Counted from the stretch's first letter, positions 25,443 through 35,276 are shown. The stretch: DNA of 64,000 bases from Paludibacteraceae bacterium (GCA_031292565.1 JARLGW010000012.1:1-64000); one strand, 5' to 3'. Notes: a model not told the origin generated them from the letters alone. Numbers and translations are program-made.

Positions 25443-28148
25443 ATGAATAAAGTTTACAGATTAATATTAAGCGTTGCAGCTTATTTATTATTAGGTGCAG
25501 GCTTATTTGCACAAAATCAGACAACACCGCAGGACATTTGGAACGGGATGCCTCGGTTTAAAACCTTACCGCAAGAAAAGCTCTACTTGCACTTTGATAA
25601 ACCATGTTACGTGGCAGGCGACCGCATGTGGTTCCGTGCCTACTTGGTTAATGCCAACACCCACCAGCCCGACACTGCCAGTTGTGCCGTGTACGTGGAA
25701 CTAACTAATAGTTGCGATTCTCTTGTCCGTCGTGTAAAAATTCCTTGCCAAAAAGGCGTGTATTCAGGTAGCATCCTGCTCAACGAAGAATCGCCCGAAG
25801 GTGTGTACACCGTAAGGGCTTATACCAATTGGATGCAAAATATTGGAAACGACTTTTTTTATCACAAACAAATATATATCGGCAACAGTATTTCGAGTAA
25901 AGTGAAATCGAGCATAAGCTATTCATTCGTGAATGAGAAAAAAATTGCCGCCGATATTTACTTCTCCCAACAAGGCTCCCCTCTGGCTTCTAAAAAAATG
26001 ACCTATTATTTGAATCTAAGCGGAAAAAACAAAAGCCCGAAAATTGTTACAACCAATGTGCAAGGGAAAATACACGTGGAATACAACCCTCAGCAAATAG
26101 ACATAAAGAAGCCTATTCTACATGTTACCTATCAGGAAAATATGAGCAAATACGATAGAAATTATATTCTTCCAGCCAAAAACAATTTCGATGTTCAATT
26201 CTTTCCCGAAGGGGGCGAACTAATTTCGGGAGCCAGTAACTGCATCGCGTTCAAAGCTATTCAATTCAACGGCTTTTCCACGGAAATAAAAGGTACGGTA
26301 TTCGACAACACAAATAACAAAATAAGCGAATTCAAAAGCTCCCACTTAGGCATGGGAAAATTCTATTTATTGCCCGAAAAAACGAAGAAATATTATGCCA
26401 TCGTGGAAAACATATCGGGTGGAGACAAAAAACGGATAGACCTACCTACTGTTAAACAACAGGGTACTGCCTTAGAAGCCAGTTTCCATAACAATAAAAT
26501 TCATATTGGTATAAAACACGATAACTCTCAAGATTCTCTCTTTTTACTTGCACACAGCAGAGGCTCTATTTTTTACAACAAAGCTATTACCGATTTAAAC
26601 GAGGCTGTTGTTTTCAACCCTCAGGAATTACGTCCCGGAATTATAAGCTTTTTGTTACTAAATAAAAACAATGAACCTATTTCTGAACGGCTTGTGTTTA
26701 TTAAGCCACAAAAAGCAGCTTCGTCAGCTTTACAATTTGATAAGCCCGACTATGAATCACGCGAAAAAGTGAACTGCGCAGTCCATGTAACGGATGCCCA
26801 AGGAAATCCCGCATCGGGAAGCTTCTCGGTAGCAACTACCGATGCCAGCGATGTTGAATTAGATTCGTTGGGTGAAAATATTACCAACACCTTATTACTT
26901 AGTTCCGATTTGAAAGGATATATTGAAAACCCAAATCAATATTTCGACCCGAATTTCAAACAGGGGGACGAAGCTTTGGATGTGTTGATGATGACTCAAG
27001 GTTGGAAACGATTTAACGTAAGCAGCCTACTAAAAGGAGACAAAGAAACTGCTACGGACTTTTTGGAAAAAGGTCAGGCCATATCGGGTTCAATTAAAGC
27101 CGGACTACTTAACAAACGCGAAAAAGGCACCACAATGACCATGCTGGCTCCAAGCATCAAATATTTCGGCATGCAAGAAACCGATGAAAATGGAAAATTT
27201 ATGTTCGGTGGATTTTCATTCCCCGATAGCACAAAATTCACCATTCAAGCAAAAAGGAAACGGGGTATAAAAGATGCTGTTGAAATAACACTGGATCAAG
27301 ATACATTCCCCGCAATACAGGAAGAAATTATTCGTCCTGAAAAAGCAGTAGCAGCGAATGATAACCAATTGGAAACGGCAAGCGAAAAATTCATCTACGA
27401 AAATGGAATGTTTAATTTCAATCTAAAAGCTGTTGAAGTTGTTGCAAGACGTGAAGTGGAAACAGAAACCATGATAACAGACCCGAATTATTTAATGAGT
27501 ACGGAACAGTATGAACTTTCGGGTAATAATCTTAACCGATTTAAAGACCAACCTTTCAGCATGCTGATAAAATCGTTACCAGGCTTGCAAAATTGGAACG
27601 AAGGAATTAACGCTAACTCCGATGCCCAAATCTATGGCGACAGCCAAACGGTGAACGACGACCCTGGACCTCACTTTGCTTGGGACGGAAATATCTACTC
27701 TTACACTGATGTGGAACGCATTGACGTGAACGACTTACTTTCGGTTCAGGTACTTCGCTCCAACATGGCTATCGTTTCGCGTAATCATAGTTCGATGGAC
27801 GATATTTTAATCGTGTTGAACTTCAAGAAAGACAGAAATATTTTCTCAAGCCGACCAAAGCCGGACAATATTGCTACTATTATGCCATTAGGTTATGCAA
27901 AGAGTGTAACTTTTTATCAACCTAAATATGACGTTGATTCTATAAGAAAGAAATCGACACCCGATTTAAGAAGCACTATTTGCTGGCTACCCGAACTGAA
28001 AACCGATGCTAACGGCAATGGATCTTTTTGGTTCTACACGGCAGACAGAGCATCAAAATATAATATTGTAGTGGAGGGCGTTTTACCTAACGGAGAAACC
28101 TGCCACACAGAGGTTAAGAAAATATTATTCAAAAACACTTCTAAGTAA
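25443..28148 (+). CDS. Large MG2/plug-domain envelope protein, paralogue 2
   Basis: A 901-residue exported protein, similar along its whole length to the 17977-20721 product. Shared landmarks are WNGMPRFKTLPQEKLYLHFD, VAGDRMWFRAYLVNA, YTNWMQNIGNDFFYHKQIYI, the plug-like FAWDGNIYSYTDVERIDVND and the C-terminal TPDLRSTICWLPEL. The signal peptide is YRLILSVAAYLLLGAGLFAQ. The upstream open frame to 25371 is discarded because the -7 element at 25409 lies inside it. The family is known in Bacteroidota but not characterised; no thioester motif and no barrel are visible. Together the two copies bracket the two-component system and receptor. Confidence 0.8.
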   Translation: MNKVYRLILSVAAYLLLGAGLFAQNQTTPQDIWNGMPRFKTLPQEKLYLHFDKPCYVAGDRMWFRAYLVNANTHQPDTASCAVYVELTNSCDSLVRRVKIPCQKGVYSGSILLNEESPEGVYTVRAYTNWMQNIGNDFFYHKQIYIGNSISSKVKSSISYSFVNEKKIAADIYFSQQGSPLASKKMTYYLNLSGKNKSPKIVTTNVQGKIHVEYNPQQIDIKKPILHVTYQENMSKYDRNYILPAKNNFDVQFFPEGGELISGASNCIAFKAIQFNGFSTEIKGTVFDNTNNKISEFKSSHLGMGKFYLLPEKTKKYYAIVENISGGDKKRIDLPTVKQQGTALEASFHNNKIHIGIKHDNSQDSLFLLAHSRGSIFYNKAITDLNEAVVFNPQELRPGIISFLLLNKNNEPISERLVFIKPQKAASSALQFDKPDYESREKVNCAVHVTDAQGNPASGSFSVATTDASDVELDSLGENITNTLLLSSDLKGYIENPNQYFDPNFKQGDEALDVLMMTQGWKRFNVSSLLKGDKETATDFLEKGQAISGSIKAGLLNKREKGTTMTMLAPSIKYFGMQETDENGKFMFGGFSFPDSTKFTIQAKRKRGIKDAVEITLDQDTFPAIQEEIIRPEKAVAANDNQLETASEKFIYENGMFNFNLKAVEVVARREVETETMITDPNYLMSTEQYELSGNNLNRFKDQPFSMLIKSLPGLQNWNEGINANSDAQIYGDSQTVNDDPGPHFAWDGNIYSYTDVERIDVNDLLSVQVLRSNMAIVSRNHSSMDDILIVLNFKKDRNIFSSRPKPDNIATIMPLGYAKSVTFYQPKYDVDSIRKKSTPDLRSTICWLPELKTDANGNGSFWFYTADRASKYNIVVEGVLPNGETCHTEVKKILFKNTSK

Positions 28149-28203
28149 AGTTATGATGATTTGACAGTAGTATTTCTAGCTATGGAATTAGGATCAAAAA
28201 TGA

Positions 28204-28234
28204 AAAAGCCGCTCTTTGTAGAGCGGCTTTTTTT
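28204..28234. terminator. Bidirectional intrinsic terminator between paralogue 2 and rnr
   Basis: A perfect 11-bp stem (AAAAGCCGCTC / GAGCGGCTTTT), 6-base loop, with A and T runs on either side so it can act on both strands. It overlaps the rnr stop codon. Confidence 0.88.
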
Positions 28235-30380
28235 ATACCAAAACAAAGTCTAATTGTTTCTTCTCCAAATTAGCTTTGGCTACCTTTACAGTTATTTCGT
28301 CGCCAAGCTGAAATTTTTTATGCTTTTGCCTGCCTATCAGGCAATAATTTTTGTCGTCAAACACGTAATAATCGTCATCCAAATCGCGAATAGGTATCAT
28401 ACCTTCACATTTGTTCTCGTTCAGTTCCACGTAAATACCCCATTCGGTAATACCTGAAATAACGCCATCGTAAATTATTCCCAATTTATCCGACATATAT
28501 TCTACTTGCTTGTACTTGATAGAAGCTCGTTCGGCACTGGCGGCCAGTTGCTCCATATTGGAACTGTGTTCGCATTTTTCTTCGTAAACATCGGCTCTTA
28601 CACTACTGCCATCGACCAAGTATTTTTCTAGCAAGCGATGCACCATCATGTCGGGGTATCGACGGATAGGTGAAGTAAAATGGGTGTAGAAATCGAATGC
28701 CAATCCATAATGGCCAATATTGGTCGTGCTATAAATTGCTTTTGCCATGGAGCGCACGGCAATGGTTTCTATCAGGTCTTGTTCCTTCTTACCTTGCACC
28801 TCATCCAGCAAGTGATTGATGGAGGCTGACACTTCAGTTTGCTTGCCCGTGGTTTTGAGTTTGTACCCGAATTTGCGGATGAAATCGGAAAAAACTTGTA
28901 ATTTATCCGGGTTCGGCACATCGTGAATACGGTACACGAATACTTTCGCTTTTTTGCCCTTACCGGGGTGGCCTATGTGGGTGGCCACAGTGCGGTTGGC
29001 AAGCAACATAAATTCTTCAATAAGCTTGTTACTATCTTTGGCTTCCTTGAAATATACGCTCAGGGGTTTTCCTTTGTCGTCAATCTCGAAGCGGACTTCG
29101 GTGCGTTCAAAAGCAATGGCTCCTTTGGCAAAGCGTTGCGCGCGAAATATTTTGGCTAATTTATCCAGTTCCAGTATTTCTTCTTTCAAATCGCCTTCAC
29201 CCGTTTCAATAATATTTTGAGCCTCTTCATACGTGAAACGCCTATCGGAACAGATCACGGTACGGCAAATTTCGTAATGTTTTACATCGGCAAAATCATC
29301 TATCTGAAAGATGGCCGAGAAGCAAAGCTTTTCTTCATTCGGGCGAAGTGAACAGAGCTGGTTACTTAATCGTTCGGGCAGCATGGGGATGGTACGATCG
29401 ACTAGATAAACTGATGTGGCTCGTTTTTCAGCTTCCTCTTCTATAATACTGTCCTGTTTCACATAGTGGGTTACATCGGCTATGTGCACACCTACCTCCC
29501 ACAAGCCGTCGGGCAGCTTCCGCATGGAAAGAGCATCGTCAAAATCCTTGGCATCACGCGGGTCGATAGTAAAGGTAGGCACACCACGCATATCCACCCG
29601 CCGTGCTATTTCTTCAGCAGTAATATCATCGGAAATTTGATCTGCTGCATCCTCTACTTCTTTCGGGTAGCGGTAAGGCAATCCGAACTCGGCAAGGATG
29701 GCATGCATCTCGGTATTATTATTGCCCACATCGCCCAGCACATCAACTATTTCTCCTATCGGGTTGCGGTCTTCCGGACGCCATTCTATTATTTTCACAA
29801 TAGCTTTTTGTCCATCCTTACCGCCTTTAAGCTTATCTAGAGGAATAAATATATCGTTAGTAAGAATTCTATTATCTACACGAAGGAAAGCATAGTTGCG
29901 CGACACTTGCAGCACACCCACGAATGTTTCCCGCTCCCGTTTGATAATCTCCACCACTTCACCCTCAGGCCCAGCCCCAGGGCGTACGGCATAGAGAAAT
30001 ACCTTTACCTTATCTCTGTTCATAGCCTGACGCAAACGGCGGTCGGCAATGAACACAGGCTCACCCCCATCGTCGGGCAATAAGAAACTTTTCCCGTTTG
30101 ATTGGCGGTCTATCACACCCTCCACGTATCCGCCACGCATGTTGAGTTTATACTTGCCGGGCTCCACTTCCTGTATCATTTCCTGAAAATGCAAATCGTC
30201 AAGCACTTGCACCAACATTTGTCTTTCGGGTGGGGTTTGTAACCCTATCTGTGCCGATAATTGTTTATAATTATAGGTTTTGTGGGGTGCTGTACGCATG
30301 GCCTCCAGCACCATATTTACCAATGCTCCTTTTTTCAAGCGTTGAGGTTTTCGTTGTTTGTTACGTTTATCTTTTGGCAT
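28233..30380 (-). CDS. rnr: Ribonuclease R
   Basis: A 715-residue RNase II-family 3'-5' exoribonuclease. It has an N-terminal winged helix (about 15-75), cold-shock domains, the RNB catalytic domain with the aspartate cluster (TFTIDPRDAKDFDDALS, about 265-282) and a C-terminal S1 domain (about 630-715; GVISGITEWGIYVELNENKC). It is shorter than the E. coli enzyme (813 aa) because the lysine-rich tail is missing, as usual in this phylum. It degrades structured RNA. A -7 element TATATTTG lies upstream on the minus strand at 30421-30428. Confidence 0.95.
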   Translation of the reverse strand: MPKDKRNKQRKPQRLKKGALVNMVLEAMRTAPHKTYNYKQLSAQIGLQTPPERQMLVQVLDDLHFQEMIQEVEPGKYKLNMRGGYVEGVIDRQSNGKSFLLPDDGGEPVFIADRRLRQAMNRDKVKVFLYAVRPGAGPEGEVVEIIKRERETFVGVLQVSRNYAFLRVDNRILTNDIFIPLDKLKGGKDGQKAIVKIIEWRPEDRNPIGEIVDVLGDVGNNNTEMHAILAEFGLPYRYPKEVEDAADQISDDITAEEIARRVDMRGVPTFTIDPRDAKDFDDALSMRKLPDGLWEVGVHIADVTHYVKQDSIIEEEAEKRATSVYLVDRTIPMLPERLSNQLCSLRPNEEKLCFSAIFQIDDFADVKHYEICRTVICSDRRFTYEEAQNIIETGEGDLKEEILELDKLAKIFRAQRFAKGAIAFERTEVRFEIDDKGKPLSVYFKEAKDSNKLIEEFMLLANRTVATHIGHPGKGKKAKVFVYRIHDVPNPDKLQVFSDFIRKFGYKLKTTGKQTEVSASINHLLDEVQGKKEQDLIETIAVRSMAKAIYSTTNIGHYGLAFDFYTHFTSPIRRYPDMMVHRLLEKYLVDGSSVRADVYEEKCEHSSNMEQLAASAERASIKYKQVEYMSDKLGIIYDGVISGITEWGIYVELNENKCEGMIPIRDLDDDYYVFDDKNYCLIGRQKHKKFQLGDEITVKVAKANLEKKQLDFVLV

Positions 30381-30420
30381 ATTTTTTTTATTTATTCCAC
30401 CTTATTAAATTAGGTTTATA

Positions 30421-30428
30421 CAAATATA
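30421..30428 (-). promoter_or_regulatory. -7 element TATATTTG for rnr
   Basis: Minus-strand consensus element 41 bases upstream of the rnr ATG; no clear -33. Confidence 0.5.
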
Positions 30429-30495
30429 AGAAAAATAAAAGGGCTTGGAATTGCTTTGCGTTGAAATATTTTTCGGAGGGTGATATCGATTGGGT

Positions 30496-30538
30496 AATTG
30501 AAAAACACCATCCAAGTTTTTGAAACTTGGATGGTGTT
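30496..30538 (-). terminator. Intrinsic terminator after the HsdR-N protein gene
   Basis: A perfect 16-bp stem (30504-30519 with 30523-30538) and a 3-base loop. On the minus strand it is followed by TTTTTCAATT, so it ends transcription of the gene at 30562-31641. Confidence 0.85.
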
Positions 30539-30561
30539 AGCCTATATTATTTCGGTGTTAT

Positions 30562-31641
30562 TTATTCTTTGTTTTCCACTTCGTAAAAACCTAAAGTATC
30601 TATTAACTGAGTGGAATAATTGTATATATCATCCAAAGAAAAGATTTCATGTTTAGTTTCTTTTTTATTGGCATCAAAAATGCCTAAATATTTCTTTGTC
30701 TGTCCATTGAGCCATAAACGGCATAATGGTTTTCTATTATTATCATCCAATATAATACTAAAATAACTTAGCGAATCTCTGTAAACTATTCTATCGGCAG
30801 CAATATTCTTTCTTAAAATACTTTTTACGATATAAAAGCCATTTAGTTCTTCTTCTGTTGTTACAATTTTATTTTCGTCACTCTCTGGAATAACCACATT
30901 TTCAGATTCCGATTCTTTTGCTTGTTGTTTTGTTTGATTAATTGCATTCATTAATCTATCACTAACAATATCGTTAAACGTTTGCTCAATAGTTCGTTTT
31001 ACAAGTTCCGTAAACTGTGTCATAACTTTTTCAGTTGCCCTTCCCTCGTAAACACGTTTAACAAAAAAATTCACAAATTCTGGTGTTGGATTCGTTATTT
31101 CTGAGGTTAAAACACTTTTAATTGCATTTGTATATTTCAATTCACTAGCAGAAGTAAGGATTGTGTCAATATCAAAACCACTTTTATGAAATTTCGCCAA
31201 TTCTTTAATTTGTTGATCTTTAATTTTAGTTATATCCAAACTTAAAAACGGTTTTTCATCCAACTTATTGGAAGCTTCAATATCCGCATAAAAATTATAC
31301 TCAACTCCATTCGTAAGAAGTGCAAATCTCGTATTTGTCAAATGGAAATATTTATGAACTTGAGTGTAATGATTCTCCAAATTTTCAGTATGTTTTTTGC
31401 ATTCAATAATCAAAACAGGTTTATCATCTTTTAAAATAGCATAATCAACTTTTTCAACATTTTTTGCTCCAAAATCAGTAACAAATTCAGGAACGACTTC
31501 CACTGGATTAAAAATATCATAACCCAAAATTTGAATAAATGGTAGAACTAAAGCACTCTTTGTTGCTTCTTCTGTCTTGATTTGATCTCTAAGTTTAACA
31601 ACTCTTTCGCCTAGTTGTTTTATTTGTTCTTTAAATTCCAT
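30562..31641 (-). CDS. Orphan HsdR N-terminal nuclease-domain protein
   Basis: A 359-residue protein whose first 150 residues match the N-terminal domain of type I restriction R subunits. It has helices at 1-30, then the PD-(D/E)XK core: an acid in VEKVDYAIL (about 68-76), IIECKKH (E-x-K at about 84-90) and a following helix (YTQVHKYFH). There is no helicase motor, and no modification or specificity gene lies nearby. The remaining 200 residues are a helical region with a C-terminal domain of unknown role (LWLNGQTKKYLGIFD). It stands alone between rnr and a DUF2723 gene, with its own -7 and terminator. It could be a solitary nuclease or a nucleic-acid-binding regulator. Confidence 0.75.
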   Translation of the reverse strand: MEFKEQIKQLGERVVKLRDQIKTEEATKSALVLPFIQILGYDIFNPVEVVPEFVTDFGAKNVEKVDYAILKDDKPVLIIECKKHTENLENHYTQVHKYFHLTNTRFALLTNGVEYNFYADIEASNKLDEKPFLSLDITKIKDQQIKELAKFHKSGFDIDTILTSASELKYTNAIKSVLTSEITNPTPEFVNFFVKRVYEGRATEKVMTQFTELVKRTIEQTFNDIVSDRLMNAINQTKQQAKESESENVVIPESDENKIVTTEEELNGFYIVKSILRKNIAADRIVYRDSLSYFSIILDDNNRKPLCRLWLNGQTKKYLGIFDANKKETKHEIFSLDDIYNYSTQLIDTLGFYEVENKE

Positions 31642-31838
31642 AACTAAGATTTTATATATTTATTAATATTAATGAAGTTTTTTAATTCTTAATCGCAACA
31701 AATGTATTAAACAATTTCATCATATTATAAATATAACAAGAAAAAAATCAACACATTAAATATATATATTAAGACAAAGGATGCAAAACGAAGTTATGTT
31801 AAAAACCAGACATAAAAAAATAACTATTTTTGTATTTG

Positions 31839-31914
31839 CGTTTTTATCGGTCAGAAATCAGATATTATAACGCCAGATGAGTGTTTAGCAAAACCTTGGA
31901 AGGTTTTTTGTTTT
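31839..31914 (+). ncRNA. Candidate small RNA, about 75 nt
   Basis: A -7 match TATTTTTG at 31825-31832 is followed about 60 bases later by a hairpin (AAAACCT-TGGA-AGGTTTT, 31890-31907) and a T-rich tail. No open frame links the two. No known RNA family is recognised and there is no good -33, so this is only a candidate. Confidence 0.25.
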
Positions 31915-31992
31915 ACAATACGGTTTACATACAAGATTTTAATCTGTGTACATATTACTTTGTCAAAAGCATTTCTTTTCAACAAAAATATA

Positions 31993-32000
31993 TATCTTTG
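31993..32000 (+). promoter_or_regulatory. -7 element TATCTTTG for the DUF2723 gene
   Basis: Consensus element 46 bases upstream of the ATG at 32047. Confidence 0.55.
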
Positions 32001-32046
32001 AACGCTTTTTTGCAAAAAAAATACGGATAAAAATTCTTCAAAGAAA

Positions 32047-35000
32047 ATGAAACAGTACAAATTATGGAATAACATCTTCGGATGGGTAGCCTTTGCCGTT
32101 GCAGCATTTACTTACCTCTCTACAATGGAGCCTACGGCTAGTTTTTGGGATTGTCCCGAATTTATCGCCTGCGGTTATAAAATGGAAATTGGCCATCCAC
32201 CCGGTGCCCCATTCTTTATGCTCATACAACGTTTTTTTTCCCTTTTTGCTAAAGACCCCACACATGTAGCCATCTGCGTAAACACATGGTCCGCTTTGGC
32301 AAGTGCTTTAACCATTATGTTCCTTTTTTGGACTATCACACAACTGGCAAAAAAAATAGTTAAGCCTGAAAATGGCACCTATAAAGCTAGTCAAATTATT
32401 GCTATAATTGGTTCCGGTTTAGTCGGTTCATTACTTTATGCTTTTACCGATTCATTTTGGTTCTCAGCAGTAGAGGCGGAAGTATATGCCTCATCCGCAC
32501 TTTTCACCGCTGTAGTTTTTTGGGCCATATTCAAGTGGGAAGAAGCCGCTGATAAACCTTACGGTGATAGATGGTTGATCCTTATTGCCTATTTAATGGG
32601 ACTTTCCATCGGAGTTCACTTACTGAACTTGCTTACTATTCCGGCTATGGTTCTTGTATATTACTTCAAGAAATTTAAAGTTACGCCTATAGGTGCTATT
32701 ATTGCAATAGCTGCTTCCTTCTTGATTTTAGCCTTTATAGAATTCTCATTAGTACCCGGAGCTTTAACCGTAGCCTCATGGTTTGAATTGCTTTTTATAA
32801 ATCAATTTGGCATGAGTTTCAACACGGGCTTTATATTCTATGCTATTTTGTTAATGATAGTATTAGTTTGGGGTATCTACGAAACGCGAACTAACAAAAA
32901 CCCAATCCGTACAAAATTTGCATTCCTTTTAGGGATTGTTCTATCCGGCATTCCTTTTCTTGGAGATAGTGTTTTGTTTGGAGTCATTATTATTGCGGGC
33001 TTAATTGCACTTTTCTATTTTGTCAAACACATCGACACCAAAATACTTAACACAATATTATTAGCATTGACCGTGTTAATGATTGGTTATTCTTCATACG
33101 CCGTGGTGGTAATACGCTCTACGGCTAATACTCCGTTAGACGAAAATGCCCCAGGCAATGTATTTGCCTTAAAAAGCTATTTAAGTCGTGAACAATACGG
33201 CGAAAGCCCTCTTTTCTACGGCCAATATTACAATGGTGAAGTAAAACGTTACATAGAAGGAGACAATTGTATTCCTGTAATTAAAAATCAAGGGAATATT
33301 TGGAGTCAACAAGAAAAAGTAAGCTCAATTGATAAAGATAAATATGTTGTTTCAGGTCAAAAACAAGAGTATGTATATGACGATGCCTTCTGTACTATCT
33401 TCCCTCGTATGTACAGCAACCAGCCAAGCCATATCAGTGCCTATAAAGACTGGGCAAACATTGTAGGGCATGAGGTGACTTATAATGCCTGCGGACGGGA
33501 TGAAACCATTACCGTTCCTACATTTGGCGAAAACATGAAGTTCTTCTTCGACTATCAAGTAATATACATGTACGGACGTTATTTCATGTGGAATTTCTCC
33601 GGTCGCCAAAACGACATGCAAGGATATGGCGAAGTGGATAAAGGATCCATCCTAACAGGATTTAAAGCTATCGACAGCCAGATTGCCGGCGATCAAACCA
33701 ATTTACCTCCCGAACAATTAGACAACAAAGGACGTAACGTATATTACCTGTTGCCACTAATTTTGGGTATTCTTGGAATGGTATATCAACTAAAAAGAGG
33801 CAAAGAAGGAAAAGAAGTGTTCTTAATAACAGGGCTTCTGTTCTTCATGACGGGGCTAGCCATCGTGCTTTACCTGAACCAAACGCCATATCAGCCACGT
33901 GAACGTGACTATGCTTATGCCGGTTCGTTCTACGCGTTTGCCATTTGGATAGGTATGGGTGTACTTGGTGTAGCAGCCTTATTACAAAAAATAACTAAAA
34001 ACAAATTGATTACAGCCACATTGGCTACCATTATTTGTTTGATAGTTCCAGCACAAATGGCCTCTGAAAACTGGGACGACCACGACCGATCAGGAAGATA
34101 TACCTGTCGCGATTTTGCATACGATTACCTTATATCGTGTGCTCCAAACGCCATTATATTTACCAATGGCGACAATGATACATTCCCATTATGGTATTTA
34201 CAAGAAGTGGAAGGCATACGTCGCGATGTAAGAGTATGTAACCTAAGTTACTTGCAAACGGATTGGTATATTGACCAAATGCGCCGTCAGGCATACGAAT
34301 CGCAACCACTTCCTATTTCTTGGAAACGTTCGCAATACGTACAAGGAACGCGTGATATGGCTTATGTATATGACCTTAAGCAATTCCCTTCGATGGATGC
34401 AAAAACTGCCATACAAGATTACGTGCTGAACCCACAACTGTTGCGCGACGGGGTGGCTGCATTCCCAACCCGAAACCTAACGGTTCCTGTAAACAAGGAT
34501 GAAATTGTGAAAATGGGTATTGTGAAACCCGAACTGAAAGACAGCATCCTGCCTCAATTAAACATTACATTGAAAGACCATGTAATGAAACAAGAGCTTA
34601 TGATACTGGAAATGCTTTCGCAAAGCAACTGGAAGCGTCCTATATATTTCTCTGTAACCGTGGGCGACGATTATTACATGGGTATGAGCGATCATTTCCA
34701 ATTGGAAGGATTGGCTTATAGAATTGTACCTATGGGGCAAAAAGGATCAGGTGGCATTGTAAACACTGATGTAATGTTTGACAACATGATGCACAAATTC
34801 CGTTGGGGAGGCGTCAATAATCCAAAAGTATATTTGGATGAAAACAATTTACGCATGTGCCGGACGTTCCGCATGATGTTCTACAAGCTTGTTGACGCGT
34901 TGATTAAAGAGAATAAAAAAGACAAAGCTTTACAAGCATTAGATTATTGTATGAAAGTAATTCCTACAAAAACAGTAAGACATGATTACACCTCCTCTTT

Positions 35001-35271
35001 CCTAGGTGCACAATATTACCAACTGGGACAAACACAAAAAGGAGATGAAATTATGAACAACATAGCCGACAATTGTGCGAAAAACATAGCTTGGTATGCT
35101 TCGCTTACAAATCCAAATATGATAGCTTCTTCCAAACAAGATATGGGACAAAATTTAGCTGTTTTGGAAAACGTATTAGCACAATGTAAAGTTGCAGGCA
35201 GAAAAGCAATTATAGCCAAATATGTGCCTATATACAACAGATATGCAGGTGTAGGAAATAACGCTAATTAG
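32047..35271 (+). CDS. DUF2723 membrane protein, glycosyltransferase-like
   Basis: A 1074-residue inner-membrane protein. The N-terminus (FGWVAFAVAAFTYLSTMEPT, then SFWDCPEFIA and GHPPGAPFF) is the DUF2723 signature, related to dolichyl-phosphate-mannose protein mannosyltransferases (GT-C fold). About a dozen membrane spans lie in residues 10-350 and 570-680, followed by a soluble C-terminal domain with a TPR-like region near residues 960-1060 (ALQALDYCMKV, then GAQYYQLGQTQKG). Such proteins are taken to be envelope glycosyltransferases acting on lipid-linked sugar. The polysaccharide deacetylase gene begins 5 bases after its stop and is probably co-transcribed. Confidence 0.88.
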   Translation: MKQYKLWNNIFGWVAFAVAAFTYLSTMEPTASFWDCPEFIACGYKMEIGHPPGAPFFMLIQRFFSLFAKDPTHVAICVNTWSALASALTIMFLFWTITQLAKKIVKPENGTYKASQIIAIIGSGLVGSLLYAFTDSFWFSAVEAEVYASSALFTAVVFWAIFKWEEAADKPYGDRWLILIAYLMGLSIGVHLLNLLTIPAMVLVYYFKKFKVTPIGAIIAIAASFLILAFIEFSLVPGALTVASWFELLFINQFGMSFNTGFIFYAILLMIVLVWGIYETRTNKNPIRTKFAFLLGIVLSGIPFLGDSVLFGVIIIAGLIALFYFVKHIDTKILNTILLALTVLMIGYSSYAVVVIRSTANTPLDENAPGNVFALKSYLSREQYGESPLFYGQYYNGEVKRYIEGDNCIPVIKNQGNIWSQQEKVSSIDKDKYVVSGQKQEYVYDDAFCTIFPRMYSNQPSHISAYKDWANIVGHEVTYNACGRDETITVPTFGENMKFFFDYQVIYMYGRYFMWNFSGRQNDMQGYGEVDKGSILTGFKAIDSQIAGDQTNLPPEQLDNKGRNVYYLLPLILGILGMVYQLKRGKEGKEVFLITGLLFFMTGLAIVLYLNQTPYQPRERDYAYAGSFYAFAIWIGMGVLGVAALLQKITKNKLITATLATIICLIVPAQMASENWDDHDRSGRYTCRDFAYDYLISCAPNAIIFTNGDNDTFPLWYLQEVEGIRRDVRVCNLSYLQTDWYIDQMRRQAYESQPLPISWKRSQYVQGTRDMAYVYDLKQFPSMDAKTAIQDYVLNPQLLRDGVAAFPTRNLTVPVNKDEIVKMGIVKPELKDSILPQLNITLKDHVMKQELMILEMLSQSNWKRPIYFSVTVGDDYYMGMSDHFQLEGLAYRIVPMGQKGSGGIVNTDVMFDNMMHKFRWGGVNNPKVYLDENNLRMCRTFRMMFYKLVDALIKENKKDKALQALDYCMKVIPTKTVRHDYTSSFLGAQYYQLGQTQKGDEIMNNIADNCAKNIAWYASLTNPNMIASSKQDMGQNLAVLENVLAQCKVAGRKAIIAKYVPIYNRYAGVGNNAN

Positions 35272-35276
35272 GAAGA

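Larger units (their letters stand above)
31642..32046. other. AT-rich intergenic region with divergent promoters and one hairpin
   Basis: This holds a -7 for the nuclease-like gene on the minus strand (TACATTTG, 31699-31706), a candidate small transcript (31839-31914) and a -7 for the DUF2723 gene (TATCTTTG, 31993-32000). No further coding frame is supported. Confidence 0.55.

Noticed and set aside
17977-28148. Alpha-2-macroglobulin thioester protease traps
   Set aside because: The N-terminal MG2-like domain is similar, but neither paralogue has the CxEQ thioester motif or the length of bacterial macroglobulins.
30504-30538. CRISPR or mobile-element end suggested by the perfect 16-bp inverted repeat
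   Set aside because: The position after a stop codon and the T-rich tail on the minus strand fit an ordinary terminator; there is only one copy.
30562-31641. A complete type I restriction-modification system
   Set aside because: Only the N-terminal nuclease-type domain is present; no helicase motor, HsdM or HsdS gene is found on either side.
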